Positions 9,530 through 19,978 of a DNA stretch of 26,235 nucleotides are shown here, piece by piece. The notes under the pieces are model-generated. The model saw nothing but the letters and a program-made list of their open reading frames with translations, searched no databases and was not told the origin of the DNA. Position 1 is the stretch's first letter. Each line of letters begins with the position of its first letter. Position numbers and translations under genes: made by a program. Source of the stretch: CAJXJP01 sp964022365 (lineage in GTDB: Bacteria; Patescibacteriota; Gracilibacteria; BD1-5; UBA6164); the NCBI GenBank assembly GCA_964022365.1, contig CAXHZN010000012.1, forward strand, positions 1 through 26,235. The letters are read 5' to 3'.

Positions 9530-10247
9530 TTTTTGAATAATAAATATAAAATATTATACCAAATAGAACCATTGGGATACTTAAGAGAGATCACATTGAA
9601 AAATTTCAAATAATAAATCCTAGTTGTGAATCTGGTTGACGAAAGAAAAATTCAACAAATAACCTAAATATTCAATAAAATATTAAAAATAAACAGGCTA
9701 CTTGACCACTAAATTTCTTATTCTTATAAACATAACATAATATAAGAAATAATAACATTCATTCCAAAAATGCTTCTAATAATGGTGAAGGGAAATAGTT
9801 TGTTCAATTTTTTTCTACACTAAACCATCCATTATATCAACTAAATCATAGCAACTCTTTATTATAGTAGTTCCCAATACGTCACAAAAATAGACCAATT
9901 GGAAGCACCGAAGTTAACTCATCTGCAACATTCGAAAATTTAAGGTTATTTTTATATGAGAAAAGTAACATAGCTATTATTACTCAAATCACACCTCAAT
10001 GAAAACTCATTCATCATTCCCAAACATAAAAGATTTTATGAAAATTTTGTAAGTAATAATCAATATTATAAAATAAAATATATCACAGCCTTCCACCTAA
10101 AACTACTCAGAAAAAAATATACATAAAAAAATTATCGAGTTGTATTTTTGTAAATACATTTCTTTTTTTTAAAATATATAATCATATTATAAATGACAAT
10201 GCATACATTAATCCGTATACATTAATTTGTAATCAAAATAATTCCAT
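9519..10247 (-). CDS. lgt: Phosphatidylglycerol-prolipoprotein diacylglyceryl transferase
   Basis: Lgt adds diacylglycerol to the lipobox cysteine of prolipoproteins in the membrane, the first step of lipoprotein maturation. The 242-residue product has several membrane segments and the family landmarks: Y-G-L-M-Y-A near the start, GGRLGYILFYN, EGGMSFHGGVIGV, then PIGLFLGRIGNYYNKELLG, matching the GRxGNFxNxE signature that binds the phospholipid head group, and RLFVEFFRQPDSQLG near the end. Length is slightly below the usual 260-290. The start at 10247 is the only ATG giving the complete N-terminal membrane region. Its stop overlaps the rhomboid gene. Confidence 0.9.
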
Positions 10248-10336
10248 TATTTATAAGTAAATATATTAAAATAGGTAAGTAGAGATATATATAAAAATAT
10301 TTTATAAAATAAATTAACAAAATTGCAATAATCTAT

Positions 10337-10365
10337 TTGACATTTAATTGATTATATGTCATAAT
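10337..10365 (+). promoter_or_regulatory. Predicted promoter upstream of the M23 peptidase gene
   Basis: A consensus -35 TTGACA (10337-10342), a 17-base spacer and the -10 CATAAT (10360-10365). It would leave a leader of about 130 bases before the ATG at 10504. A second AT-rich start site nearer the gene cannot be excluded. Confidence 0.55.
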
Positions 10366-10503
10366 GTTTTTACAGATGAAATTTATGCAAACAAAATATT
10401 TAAAGAATAATTTCTCTTTTAATTAGTTATAAATATAGTATATTTGAGATTAACGAAAAAGAAAATTACTTTTTAGATAAAATTATTATAAAACACAATT
10501 ATT

Positions 10504-12903
10504 ATGAATATAAATTTAGTAAAGAAAGTAGTAGCAATATCACTTATTTGAGCATTTACTATTAGTAATATGCTTAGTTGAGTAGATTATGCAGATGCTT
10601 CTGGTGATAAAATTGTTTATCCACTTAAAGAAATATCAAAACTTGAATGTAGATTTCAAGATTTTTGAAATCTAAGCAGCAATTGTAAACAATCATTACC
10701 AGTATTAAATACAAAAGATTATAGAAAATACGCTAAACAGAATGATGGGTATAATGATTTTACTAGATTATATACTGTTTTATGGTGATCAAGTTATAAA
10801 TATGGTTGGGATGTGTGACATGGATGACATATAGGTACAGATATTGCAACAGCAAAAGGCACACCTATATATTCAATTGCAGATTGAAAAGTAATTCATT
10901 CAAAAACTGACCCTGCTTTATGAAAAATGGTCTCAATTGAACATTATATAAATGGGAAAAAAGTTATTTCAAGTTATGCTCATATGTCAAAAATTATAGC
11001 TAAAAAATGAGATACAATAAGAGCGGGAGATAAAATTTGAGAAGTTGGTTCAACAGGAAATTCTACTTGAAATCATTTACATATTCAAATAGATCTAGCT
11101 GCACCATTTTATCCATATTATTATGATTATAATGCGTGTCCATATAGTTATTATACTATTTCTGAAACAGGAAAATGTTTTTGAGAATTAGAAAAACATA
11201 GTATTGACCCATTATTATTTTTAGAAACAAATGGTGCTGTATTAGATGAATATAAGGTTACATCTACTACAACTACAAATCCTTCTACAGATAATAGCGT
11301 ATCAAGAGATGATTTTAGTATTTTTACTAAAACCGTTTATATTTGATATTCAGTAAATGATATTAAAAAAGTTCAAGAAATATTTAAAGATTTAGGGTAT
11401 TATAATGGATCTATTTCTGGTAATTATGAAGATGTTCTTGACGAAGTAATTGCATATCAAGTTGATAGAGGTGTAATTGAAAATAAAAATTCTTACGGTG
11501 CTGGATGGTTTGGTCCAGGTACAAGAGCTCAAGCAAAAGTAGATTATAATAAATACTTAGCATGAGGTTGAAATTCTTCTGGTACAACAGATGAAGATAC
11601 AGTTGTAATTATTACTGAAAAACCTACTGTTGATAAAATCGACAAAGATACTTTAATGACAAGAGAAGAAATTGAAGCAAGAGAAGTAGAAGAATTCTTA
11701 AAAGATTTTAATATTCAATTAAATCTAAAAGATGCAGGTTGAAATATAAAGGTTTGAAAATCAGTAGAATTAAACCTGACTATTACAGATAAAAAAGATA
11801 GACCATTTAGATGAAATATGCCAGGAGGTATGACATTTGTTGCAGATAATTCTACTGTTCAAATATTTCCTGAAAAATTATTTTACTTTACAGATGGGAA
11901 AAGAGACATTTTTATAAAATGATTAAAACCTGGAAATATAACAATTTCAGTTAAAATCTGAGGTGTTACAATTAAAAGAATTCCTGTAAAAGTTTATGAA
12001 GATGGGAAAATTATATTACCTAAAGATGCAGTAATTATTGCTGATACATCTCCAGTTGTTGGGGAAGTGAATAATGGGATAGTTATATTTAATGATCAAT
12101 CTTGAGCAAAATTATTAAATTTACAATATGATTGAAATTACAAACTTTCAACTGGTGAATGAGTTAAAGTTTGTTTAAAAGAATGAAATATTGATAATTT
12201 ATCAAAAATCATAAAACTTCCTTGTGAAGATAAAGATTTTAAAACAGATATTTCTTTTACATATCAAGATACTGTAGGTTGAATTGTAGTTTTTGATTAT
12301 AAAGCATTACAAAGTTCAAATACAGTTAAAGTTATCAATACTAAAACTAATCAAGTACTTGCTACTACAAATTTAAAAACAAAAAGTCCATTAGATGTTG
12401 ATAAATCGGACGTTTATATGAATGAAATAATGCATTTACTTTCAAAATGAGTTATTTGAGGTATCAATAAATGATATTTTCTAGATGATAGAGAAATTAC
12501 AAAATTAGATTCTCTTACATGGATTCAAAACGCATTATATGAATATCAAGATCAAGCAACAACAGCAAATACAGCTTACAAAATTGCTAAGAATATTTCT
12601 GAAATAGAAACAGCAAAATCAAAAGTTTGAAGATTTGATACTATAACGAGAAAAGATCTATTAGAATACACATATAAGTATCTTGTATTTGAAGATTCTA
12701 CAAATATACATGTGAAAAATTATAAAGATTTAGATGATGATCAAAATCTACTTGCAAGTTATGTATTAAATAATAAAACTTGGAAAGATAAATTTGGTGA
12801 AAACTATTTTCAACCAACAAAAAATGTAACAAGATGAGAAACAGCATTTATTCTCAATAACATTTTAAATCAAAATAAACATGTATATTTAACTTTAAAA
12901 TAA
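10504..12903 (+). CDS. Secreted M23-family peptidase with peptidoglycan-binding, Ig-like and SLH-like regions
   Basis: M23 enzymes are zinc endopeptidases that cut peptidoglycan cross-bridges; inactive ones act as regulators. The 799-residue product has a signal peptide (about 1-31, ending ADA). The M23 domain carries His109 and Asp113 in GHIGTDIA and HLH at 191-193 in STGNHLHIQIDL, so the zinc ligands are present. A peptidoglycan-binding_1-like domain follows at about 278-346 (VQEIFKDLGYYNGSISGNY, FGPGTRAQAK). Residues 395-500 look like a bacterial Ig fold. The last 160 residues resemble SLH modules (GVIGGINKGYFLDDREITKLDSLTWI and VTRGETAFILNNIL), which could anchor it to wall glycopolymers. 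TGA glycines occur throughout, including within the metal-site region. It is divergent from lgt and is probably transcribed alone. Confidence 0.88.
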
Positions 12904-12982
12904 TAATTTATTCTCAATCAAAATAATTTTGAATAATTTATAAAATTTTTATAAAAAATTTACAAAAATAAAAATAAAAAAA

Positions 12983-13288
12983 ATGAGTAACTTTGAAAAA
13001 AATTATTTAGAAGTACCTCAGGATAACTCTTTTAATAATAAACAAACTGATGTTTGTAAAATGTTCTGACTTGAAGAAAATCATAAGATAAGTAAAACAT
13101 TTCAATATTTGAGAGAATCTTACAGTTCCAAAGTAAATGAAACTATAGAATCTGGTATTAATGAAAGAATTAAATTAAAAGAAATCATGGAAAATTGCGA
13201 ATTACGAGAAGCAAATGCAAATGCAAATGTAATCAAACTCGCTGGAGTACACAATCAGCTCCATCAATATTTTGATGAAGTTGCATAA
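12983..13288 (+). CDS. Small protein of unknown function
   Basis: A 101-residue, acidic, mostly helical and soluble product without signal or membrane segment. The C-terminal half (about 50-90) is charged and contains an Ala-Asn-Ala-Asn-Ala-Asn run. Two TGA-independent cysteines are present and one glycine is TGA. It sits alone between the M23 gene and a strong terminator that overlaps its stop. I do not recognise the family. The open frame with ATG, single stop and following terminator supports it as a gene. Confidence 0.65.
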
Positions 13289-13320
13289 AAAAATATACAA
13301 ATGTTATTTGTATATTTTTT
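13288..13320 (+). terminator. Terminator after the 12983-13288 gene
   Basis: Perfect 15-base arms (13288-13302 and 13306-13320) with a 3-base loop, ending in a T-run. The left arm begins on the last base of the stop codon. Confidence 0.88.
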
Positions 13321-13348
13321 TTGTTTAATAGTGACTTATAAACTCTAT

Positions 13349-13376
13349 TTGCTAAAATTGAAATTTATTTTATAAT
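13349..13376 (+). promoter_or_regulatory. Predicted promoter of the 13399-15393 gene pair
   Basis: TTGCTA (13349-13354), 16-base spacer, perfect TATAAT (13371-13376), about 16 bases before the ATG at 13399 if transcription starts at the usual distance. It lies just after the preceding terminator. Confidence 0.55.
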
Positions 13377-13398
13377 AAAATTATATTTTAAAAATAGA

Positions 13399-14313
13399 AT
13401 GAAAATGTATATGCAAAATTATCAATATAAACATTGAATAAAAAGTACTTCTAATTGATTAAACTTAAGTAAAATAGAATATATGTCTTACTTTGATTTA
13501 TTTCAAGCTATTCTTTGAGAGTATCAAGATTTACAAGAATATAAAAAATCAAAGTTTTATTCAGCTTTAGAATCAAGAATTTGAACAATCAATTATAACA
13601 AAAGATTTGATAAAATGAAATCTTTTGAGAAAATTTTAGAAGCTATTCCAGTGGAAATTTTTGATATTTATAGAGAAATATTAATACCAAGGTGTGTAAA
13701 TCATTATTTAAATGAAGAAAAATTATTTAATGATATTTGCGAAAAATTTTCTATTTCACAAGATGAAATACAATTAGCTCAAGAAATAATTAAAAAATCT
13801 CACGAAACAAGAAAAATTCAACTAAAAAAACTAGAAATCGATCATCAACAATCAATTGTAAAAAAACAGATAAATAAAATTACAAATTGAAAAACTCTAT
13901 TTCAGTTAATTATTGAACATTCACATTGAGTTTCTCAAGATAACTGGATAAGTCAAAGTAAAATAAGGTGAAATATAGATTGATTAAATTCACAGGAATA
14001 TATAAATAAATCAATTGAATTAATATTTAATTTTAATCAAGATTACGTTTATAAAAATACTCAAGTTTCATCAAATGGAACCTATTTAATTTCTCCAGAT
14101 TTACTAGAATTTATCACAGTGATTTACAAATTACTCAGAGATGAATTATCATTTATTAATCAAAATGATATTACAAGCTATTTAATTGAAAAAAATATTT
14201 CGCTTGAAGAGTACATATTAGAAAATTATAGTAAAAATAATAATATAATAAAAAAGGATAAAAAAAATATTTTATGAATAATTAAAATATTATATACATT
14301 AGAATTAAAATAA
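13399..14313 (+). CDS. Protein of unknown function, mainly helical
   Basis: A 304-residue soluble protein with no signal peptide or membrane segment. Residues 135-170 form a charged, probably coiled-coil helix (HETRKIQLKKLEIDHQQ). Conserved-looking Trp, Arg and Gly residues follow in DNWISQSKIRGNIDG. At least six glycines are TGA, so in the standard code only an internal 91-residue piece appears open. I tested the eye-recognisable families (sigma factors, nucleases, transposases) and none fits. It has its own promoter and is followed after six bases by another unknown gene, so the two are an operon. The start at 13399 is the first of three close in-frame ATGs; 13405 and 13411 are alternatives. 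Confidence 0.65.
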
Positions 14314-14319
14314 AAAAAC

Positions 14320-15393
14320 ATGGTTAATAGTGAAATTTTAAAAACATTAGTCACAGATAAACTCACTTTAAAACAGATTAAAGAAAGTAGCTTAATGAAT
14401 TTAGATTTTTGAGAATTTTTAGAACGTTTAGAAAATGAAAATTTTGAAAATTTAACAAATGATAATTTTAAATATATTGCTCAAAAAATACGTAAATCAA
14501 TAGATAATCAAAATCAACAATATAATTATAATAACTTTATTCAATTAGTAACGAGATTACCAATTGAAAAATTATCATTTTTCAAAGAATTAATAGTTAT
14601 TAATTATCAAAAATTTTTACATCATTCATTTCATATAGAAGAATTAAATACAATTAAAGACTTAAAAAATCATATTGACTCTATTCCAGATAAAACACAT
14701 CCAAAAGTAGCTGAATTTGTGAAACAATCAAAAGAAAAAATTTCTAACGTAATTACAAAAACGGAACTATTATCTCAAAAACAACAAGAATTAGAACAGA
14801 AATTATTATCCTTAGAAGAATGAGACGAAACAGAATATATTTTTAAAGTAGATTATCATGAAGAAATAGAAACAGAAAATGAAAGCAATAATTCTAAAAA
14901 ACTCTCTTCTCAAGAACTTATAAAACAATTAAAATTTTTAGAAGAAAATTTTTATTTAGAAGATAGAATTAGAGAAAGATTAAAAAAGAAAACTGAAGTT
15001 GAATATAAAATCAATCTAGATGGTAAAAACCTACCACTTTCAAGAGAAAATGTTCTGAATTATTTATTAGAAGCAGTAGAATTAAAACCAGAAATATTAT
15101 TACAAAAAATTCATTTTTCAAATACTCACAGAATCCATATTCATAAAGATTTAGTAGAAAAATATATGAAAATAAATCCATTAACACAAAATGTTTTAAT
15201 TGATGAAATATGAATAGATTTTTGAAAAAATATTCATACAGCAATAAATATAATTCATTTTAATTCTTGGTACGAAATAAAAGAAATAAAAAATCCAATG
15301 TTTCCATCTAAAAAAATAAATAAATTATATATTTCTGATGAAAATAAATTACATATTCAACAACTTGCCAAACAACTCTCAAACGCTGAATAA
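14320..15393 (+). CDS. Protein of unknown function with central coiled coil
   Basis: A 357-residue cytosolic-looking protein, rich in Lys, Glu, Asn and Ile. Residues about 120-170 (KQSKEKISNVITKTELLSQ and following) and 190-230 look like coiled coils. The C-terminal third is less charged and contains HRIHIHKD and HTAINIIHFNSW. The ATG is six bases after the stop of the preceding unknown gene, so they are co-transcribed. The stop codon lies in the loop of the terminator. No recognised catalytic or binding motif. Position before ftsK could suggest a cell-cycle link, but this is only context. Confidence 0.65.
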
Positions 15394-15409
15394 TTTCTCA
15401 GCGTTTTTT
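15382..15409 (+). terminator. Terminator overlapping the end of the 14320-15393 gene
   Basis: AACGCTGA (15382-15389) pairs with TCAGCGTT (15398-15405), an 8-base loop, then Ts. The left arm encodes the final Asn-Ala-Glu and the stop codon lies in the loop. Confidence 0.8.
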
Positions 15410-15412
15410 GTT

Positions 15413-15439
15413 TTGAAAAAAATATTTTTTTTGTATAAT
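15413..15439 (+). promoter_or_regulatory. Predicted ftsK promoter
   Basis: TTGAAA (15413-15418) and a perfect TATAAT (15434-15439) with a short 15-base spacer, about 30 bases before the GTG start. Confidence 0.4.
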
Positions 15440-15468
15440 GAAGTAAATACTTATTTATATTGAAGATA

Positions 15469-17685
15469 GTGCCAAGACCTAGAAAAAAAACGACAGCAAA
15501 AAAGAAACAAAATTTTTATCAAGCTCACAAGAACTATATCTTGTCAGCTATTTTTTGATTGATTTGAATTTTAGTTTTAATAGTAGAAGAACAAACAGCT
15601 CTAGATAATGGATTTAATTTTGTACTTTGAAATTTATTTTGAGAATATTACACATGGATTTTTTCTCCTGTGATGATTTTAATGAGTATTTTTCTCATAA
15701 AAGAAAAAGATTTAGAATTTAATATGTACAGATTTTTCTGATTATTAATAAATTTTTTCAGTGTTTGTACGCTTATAGGATTGTTTAAATATGATTATAT
15801 AGCATTATTTAACATCTATTTAGAAATAGAACCAATAGTTTGAAAATCAGCTGTAGGATTAATATTCTTTGCATTTTTTATAGTTTCATTGATGATTTTA
15901 TTTCGTTTTTCACCAGTATGATTTACAAAAAAAGTTGCTTCTGGAACTTCTGCATTATGAGAATTTAAACAAACTCTCAAGAAAGAAAAAGAAAATATCA
16001 AAACAGTAAAACCACTTAAAAAAGAAATTTCAAATAAACAAGTCGATAAAAAACAAGCTGAATATGAAAAAATGTTAGCAGAACTTCAAAAAGAAAAAGA
16101 AGAAATAGCAAAACAAAAACAAAAAGCAGCTCAGTTAAAAATATCTGAAATGCCGAAAAAAATCGAAGTAAAAGAAAAATCAAAAATATGATCTATCTTT
16201 TCTAAAAAAGATGAAACAAAAAAAGAAGAAAAAGCTCCCGAAGTGATTTGAAATCAAGATTTTTCAAAATGGGAATTTCCAAAATTATCTCTACTAAAAA
16301 CAAGAGTAAATAAAACAAAAGTTGATGATAATCAAATAAGAGAAAAAGAAATAGAAATACAAGAAAAACTCCTCCAATTTAAAATTGAAGTAGAAATGGT
16401 AGGGTATAAAGTGTGACCAACAGTAATCCAATACAGACTTAAACCAAAATCTGGTGTAAAACTTCAAAAAATCGTAAACTTACAAAGTGATCTCGCTCTT
16501 GCACTCCACGCAAAATCTATCAGAATCCAAGCTCCAATCCCAGGTTTAGGAGTAGTTGGTATTGAAGTTCCAAATCCACAAAGAGAAGCAATCTGACTCA
16601 AAGATGTACTCGAAAGTAGTGAATTTAATTCTCCAAAGTACGAAATACCAATAGCGCTTGGAAAAGATGTAAGTGGAAATATGATGGTTTGAGATATGGC
16701 TACCATGCCACATTTACTTATAGCGGGGCAAACTGGTTCTGGTAAATCCGTTGGGATGAATGGTTTTCTCATTTCACTTTTATACAAATTTTCACCAAGC
16801 GAATTAAAACTTATCATGGTTGACCCAAAGAGAGTTGAGCTATCCGTTTATAATGGGATTCCTCATTTACTTACTCCAGTTATTACAAATCCAGATAAAG
16901 CACTAAATTCACTCAAATGGTGTGTAGCAGAAATGCTAAGAAGGTATGATCTCGAAACTCAAATGAAAGCGAGAAATATAAAAGAATACAACGAAAAAGT
17001 TTCTGAAGAGGAAAGACTCCCATATATCGTATTTGTTATCGATGAGTTAGCAGATTTGATGATGAGTGGAAACAAAAAAGAAGTTGAAACTTCTATTGCT
17101 AGAATCGCACAAATGGCCAGAGCTGTTGGTATTCATCTAATCATCGCAACACAAAGACCTTCAGTTGATGTTATTACTGGTTTAATAAAAGCTAATGTAC
17201 CGTCAAGAGTAGCCTTTACCGTTGCTTCACAAATCGATAGTCAAACTATCTTATCACAAAAAGGTGCCGAAGATTTACTCGGTAGATGAGATATGCTTTA
17301 TTATCCAACTGGTCAAAAAGAACCAGAAAGAGTTCAATGAGTATTCGTAGACACAGCAGAAGTAGAAGCTGTTGTAAATCAACTTAAACTCACTATCGAT
17401 CCAGATATGCTCAAAAATATGCAGGACACTACCATCTCAGAAGGGAAATCTAAACTCGAAGGTTCAATCCTCGAAAATTACAAAGGTGACCAAGAAGAAG
17501 ACCCTGCAATCATAGAAAAAGCAATTCAAGTAGTAAAAGAATCAAAAAAATGATCTACTTCGCTCATCCAAAGAAAACTCGGACTCGGATACGCACGTGC
17601 TGCAAAAGTACTCGATATCCTCGAAGAACTCGGAGTGGTTTGACCAGCAAATGGTTCTAAACCAAGGGAAGTGTATGTTGATTAA
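15469..17685 (+). CDS. ftsK: DNA translocase FtsK
   Basis: FtsK is a hexameric, membrane-anchored motor that pumps chromosome termini through the closing septum. The 738-residue product has a basic N-terminus, four membrane segments (about 23-140), a Lys/Glu-rich linker (165-260), then the alpha, beta and gamma modules. Walker A is GQTGSGKS at about 420-427, Walker B is VFVIDELADLM near 522, and a further RecA-type segment reads IIATQRPSVDVITGLIKANVP. The C-terminal gamma winged helix (about 675-738, STSLIQRKLGLGYARAAKVLDILE) reads KOPS-like sites in other bacteria. I chose GTG at 15469; the only in-frame upstream option is a TTG at 15460. TGA glycines are frequent in the N-terminal half but absent in the motor core 16696-17282. 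Confidence 0.96.
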
Positions 17686-17700
17686 AAATATTTGATATAT

Positions 17701-17740
17701 AAAAAATAAATCTTAGTATAATGCTAAGATTTATTTTTTT
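17701..17740 (+). terminator. Terminator after ftsK
   Basis: Arms of 16 bases (17701-17716 and 17724-17739) match perfectly, with a 7-base loop and a terminal T-run. The loop is TATAATG, which could double as a -10 element for the next gene (TTGATA at 17692-17697, spacer 19), though that is weak. Confidence 0.85.
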
Positions 17741-17750
17741 AGTTTTAGAA

Positions 17751-18854
17751 ATGAAGGAAGAAAAGAAGTTTGAAGAATTTAATTTAGAAAATGAAATTAA
17801 TAACACAGTAGAGCATTTTAAAATGCATGAATTTAGTCATAATACAAACTATGAAGCTTATCTTAATTATAATAATAAAAGATTAAAATTAAATTATACC
17901 AATAAAATTTATTATCATTTTAATGATACAGAATTTTGAATGGATTGAAATAATAATTATCCTTGAAATGCTTGTTTTTTATTTGGAAATTTGATACATA
18001 TACAAAATCACTTAATATTAATTATGAAAATTTAAGTTGCAATAATTGAAATTTAGCATTATATTGATTTTCAATAGAAAATATAAATATAATAAATATA
18101 TGAAATAAAGTTTCATTTAAGTGAATTAGCTTAAATAATAATAATTTACTCAATCAATTACTAATAGATAGTATTGAAATTTGAGAATTAATTTTAGAAA
18201 ATATAAATAATAATTTTGAATCTTTTGAAATTAGAAATTGTAAAATTGATAAATTAATTATTAAAAATTCAAATCTTTGAAATGCTGTTTTTAATTGAGT
18301 GGAAATATGAAAATTAGAAATTGAAAATGCGACTTTAAATGATTGTATATTTAATTGAGTAGATTTTAAAACTTATAAATTATCTGATAATAATTGAAAA
18401 ATATCTACTAAAGTTATGAAAGATAATTACAGACAATTAAAACATGTAATGGATAAAAATTGAAATCATACTGAAGCTAATATTTTTTTTGCTTTAGAAA
18501 TGAAAAAAATATTTTCAAAATTTAAAATGGTACAATATTAATAAACTAGTTTTATTAATTCAATGAGTTATTTCATATTATTGAAATTCTTGGTTATTGG
18601 CTATTATTTGGATTATTTTATTTTGAATTAACATAACATTATTAAGTTGAGATGCATATTTTTATTTTAATATTTCTTTATTAAATCATAATAATATAGA
18701 TTTTTATAATTTATTTTTCACGAATATAAATCCTTTTAACAAAAGCTTATTAACTGAGAAAGGAATCACATATTGATTATTTACTCATAAAATTGTTTTA
18801 ATAATTTTATATTATCATTTAATCATCGCTCTAAAAAGAACTACGAGAAGATAA
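17751..18854 (+). pseudogene. Pentapeptide-repeat membrane protein, coding frame broken twice
   Basis: Three segments together make one recognisable protein of about 367 residues. Segment 1 starts at ATG 17751 and would stop at 18033. Segment 2, in the -1 frame from about 17981 to 18527, carries pentapeptide-type repeats (SNLGNAVFNGVEIG, NATLNDCIFNGVDF) and the helical motif YRQLKHVMDKNGNHTEANI that typically follows such repeats. Segment 3, back in the first frame from 18528 to TAA 18852, has two hydrophobic segments (SWLLAIIWIILFGINITLL, HKIVLIILYYHLIIAL) expected at the C-terminus of this family. The switches fall at a T-run (T-TTT-TTA, 17975-17981) and at an A-run (18524-18527). Sequencing errors, true decay or recoding could each explain it. 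Function in this family is unknown in most cases. Confidence 0.7.
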
Positions 18855-18916
18855 AATAATATTGGTTATCGGTGAGTTTTTATTTATTTAGTGAAATAAA
18901 AAATAATTATAAATTT

Positions 18917-19135
18917 ATGTATACAGTATTTGTTTCAGGTAAAAATTGAAGTAATCTTATTGATGCAATCTCTAAGAGATTGACGAAGGTAGAAAAAATA
19001 TACTCTGCGCAAGAAACCATTTTTACAACAAGTCGCAGGATTGATACAATTGTAAATAATTCAAAAAAATTAGACTTCGGAATCCATGCAAAAAAGCCTC
19101 GTATATCTAGAGATAAAAAATCTAAATATTATTAG
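18917..19135 (+). CDS. Small basic protein of unknown function
   Basis: A 72-residue product with high Lys/Arg content in its C-terminal half (AKKPRISRDKKSKYY at the end). The N-terminal half reads MYTVFVSGKNGSNLIDAI. One glycine is TGA. An ATG, a TAG stop and a terminator 30 bases later support a short gene. It might bind nucleic acid given its charge, but that is a guess. Confidence 0.5.
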
Positions 19136-19136
19136 T

Positions 19137-19160
19137 GAAATAAATAAATAAATAAATAAA
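19137..19160. repeat. Short tandem repeat of a 4-base unit
   Basis: About five to six copies of AAAT in a row just after a small gene and before its terminator. Probably a simple low-complexity tract; length variation would not affect any coding frame. Confidence 0.7.
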
Positions 19161-19163
19161 TAT

Positions 19164-19193
19164 AAGCTCTTCGTAAATGAGAAGAGTTTTTAT
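19164..19193 (+). terminator. Terminator after the 18917-19135 gene
   Basis: CTCTTC (19167-19172) pairs with GAAGAG (19181-19186) around an 8-base loop, followed by TTTTTATTT. Confidence 0.65.
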
Positions 19194-19269
19194 TTGTTGA
19201 AAATAAGATATTGATAGTTTGAATTATCTATAATTTTATGCTGTTATAAAAATTACAGTTGGTAATAAT

Positions 19270-19608
19270 TTACCATGTTCAACCTAAAATACAATCGATT
19301 CAATCAGTTAATAAATGAAGAATACATCACAGAGCAAATGCTCTAATTTTCCAGTGAGATGGAATAAGGAGAATTAAATATATAATTAGTGCTCAAAAAG
19401 TATGAAGAGGATGAAATCATATACTACAGCGATTTGGATCAAAAATAGGAGTTGCGAGTAAATGATCAATATCAATTATGATACTCATTAATATTATAAG
19501 TCATGCAGTTTTCCAATTTTTTCTAAAAAAAATATATGCGACAAAAAAAGGGAATAGAAAATGTAAACCATAGTGTATAAATATCCTAAATAGTTCTGAG
19601 TAATCCAT
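19270..19608 (-). CDS. Small integral membrane protein, DUF6122-like
   Basis: A 112-residue protein with about four membrane segments and a set of conserved polar residues typical of this family: H11 in FIHYGLHFLFP, DIDHLL, then PIFDPNRCSIGFHPLHTF and HLLTDGIDC near the C-terminus. The Asp/His pattern recalls the metal-binding YdjM-like membrane hydrolase group, so metal-dependent hydrolysis at the membrane is conceivable, but no activity is established as far as I know. Glycines are mostly TGA, which explains why it is not open in the standard code. It stands alone on the minus strand between plus-strand genes. The family label comes from recalled motif layout, not a search. Confidence 0.75.
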
Positions 19609-19767
19609 ATGTATGAGTTTAAATTATTGATTATAAGTATAGTAAAAATTTCTAAAAAACAATCTTGATTCTATAAGTATCCGTAAAATTTGATTTTATC
19701 TCAACAATTACTATTATTTATAAAAGGGAAAATATTTAAAAGAATATTTCATATAAAATAATTATCT

Positions 19768-19965
19768 ATGAATAAAAAAATACTCGTGATTTGAAGTAGT
19801 ATTTCAAAAATCAGTATTGCTGCTGCGATTGAAGAATTTAATGCAAAAATAATAACTAGAGTTGATGACAATAATATTTGATACCTAGAAGTCTCTCAGG
19901 CAAAAGATAATTTTCAAATGACTCTAAATAAAATTCATCAGAAAAAACCAGGAAAAATTTATTAG
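19768..19965 (+). CDS. Small protein of unknown function
   Basis: A 65-residue product beginning MNKKILVIGSSISKISIAAAIEEF, which looks like one beta strand, a Gly-Ser-Ser loop and a helix, followed by IITRVDDNNIGYLEV and a basic tail. It ends 13 bases before the next gene on the same strand, so it may lead an operon with the exported protein and CapA. Too short for a Rossmann domain. Family not recognised. Confidence 0.55.
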
Positions 19966-19978
19966 TAAAAAAATATTT

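Noticed and set aside
16464..16817. Minus-strand open frame of 117 codons
   Set aside because: Antisense to the conserved ftsK region; no start signals and no family resemblance.
17692..17722. Promoter using TATAAT in the ftsK terminator loop
   Set aside because: The spacer of 19 is long and the -35 (TTGATA) is weak; not strong enough for a feature.
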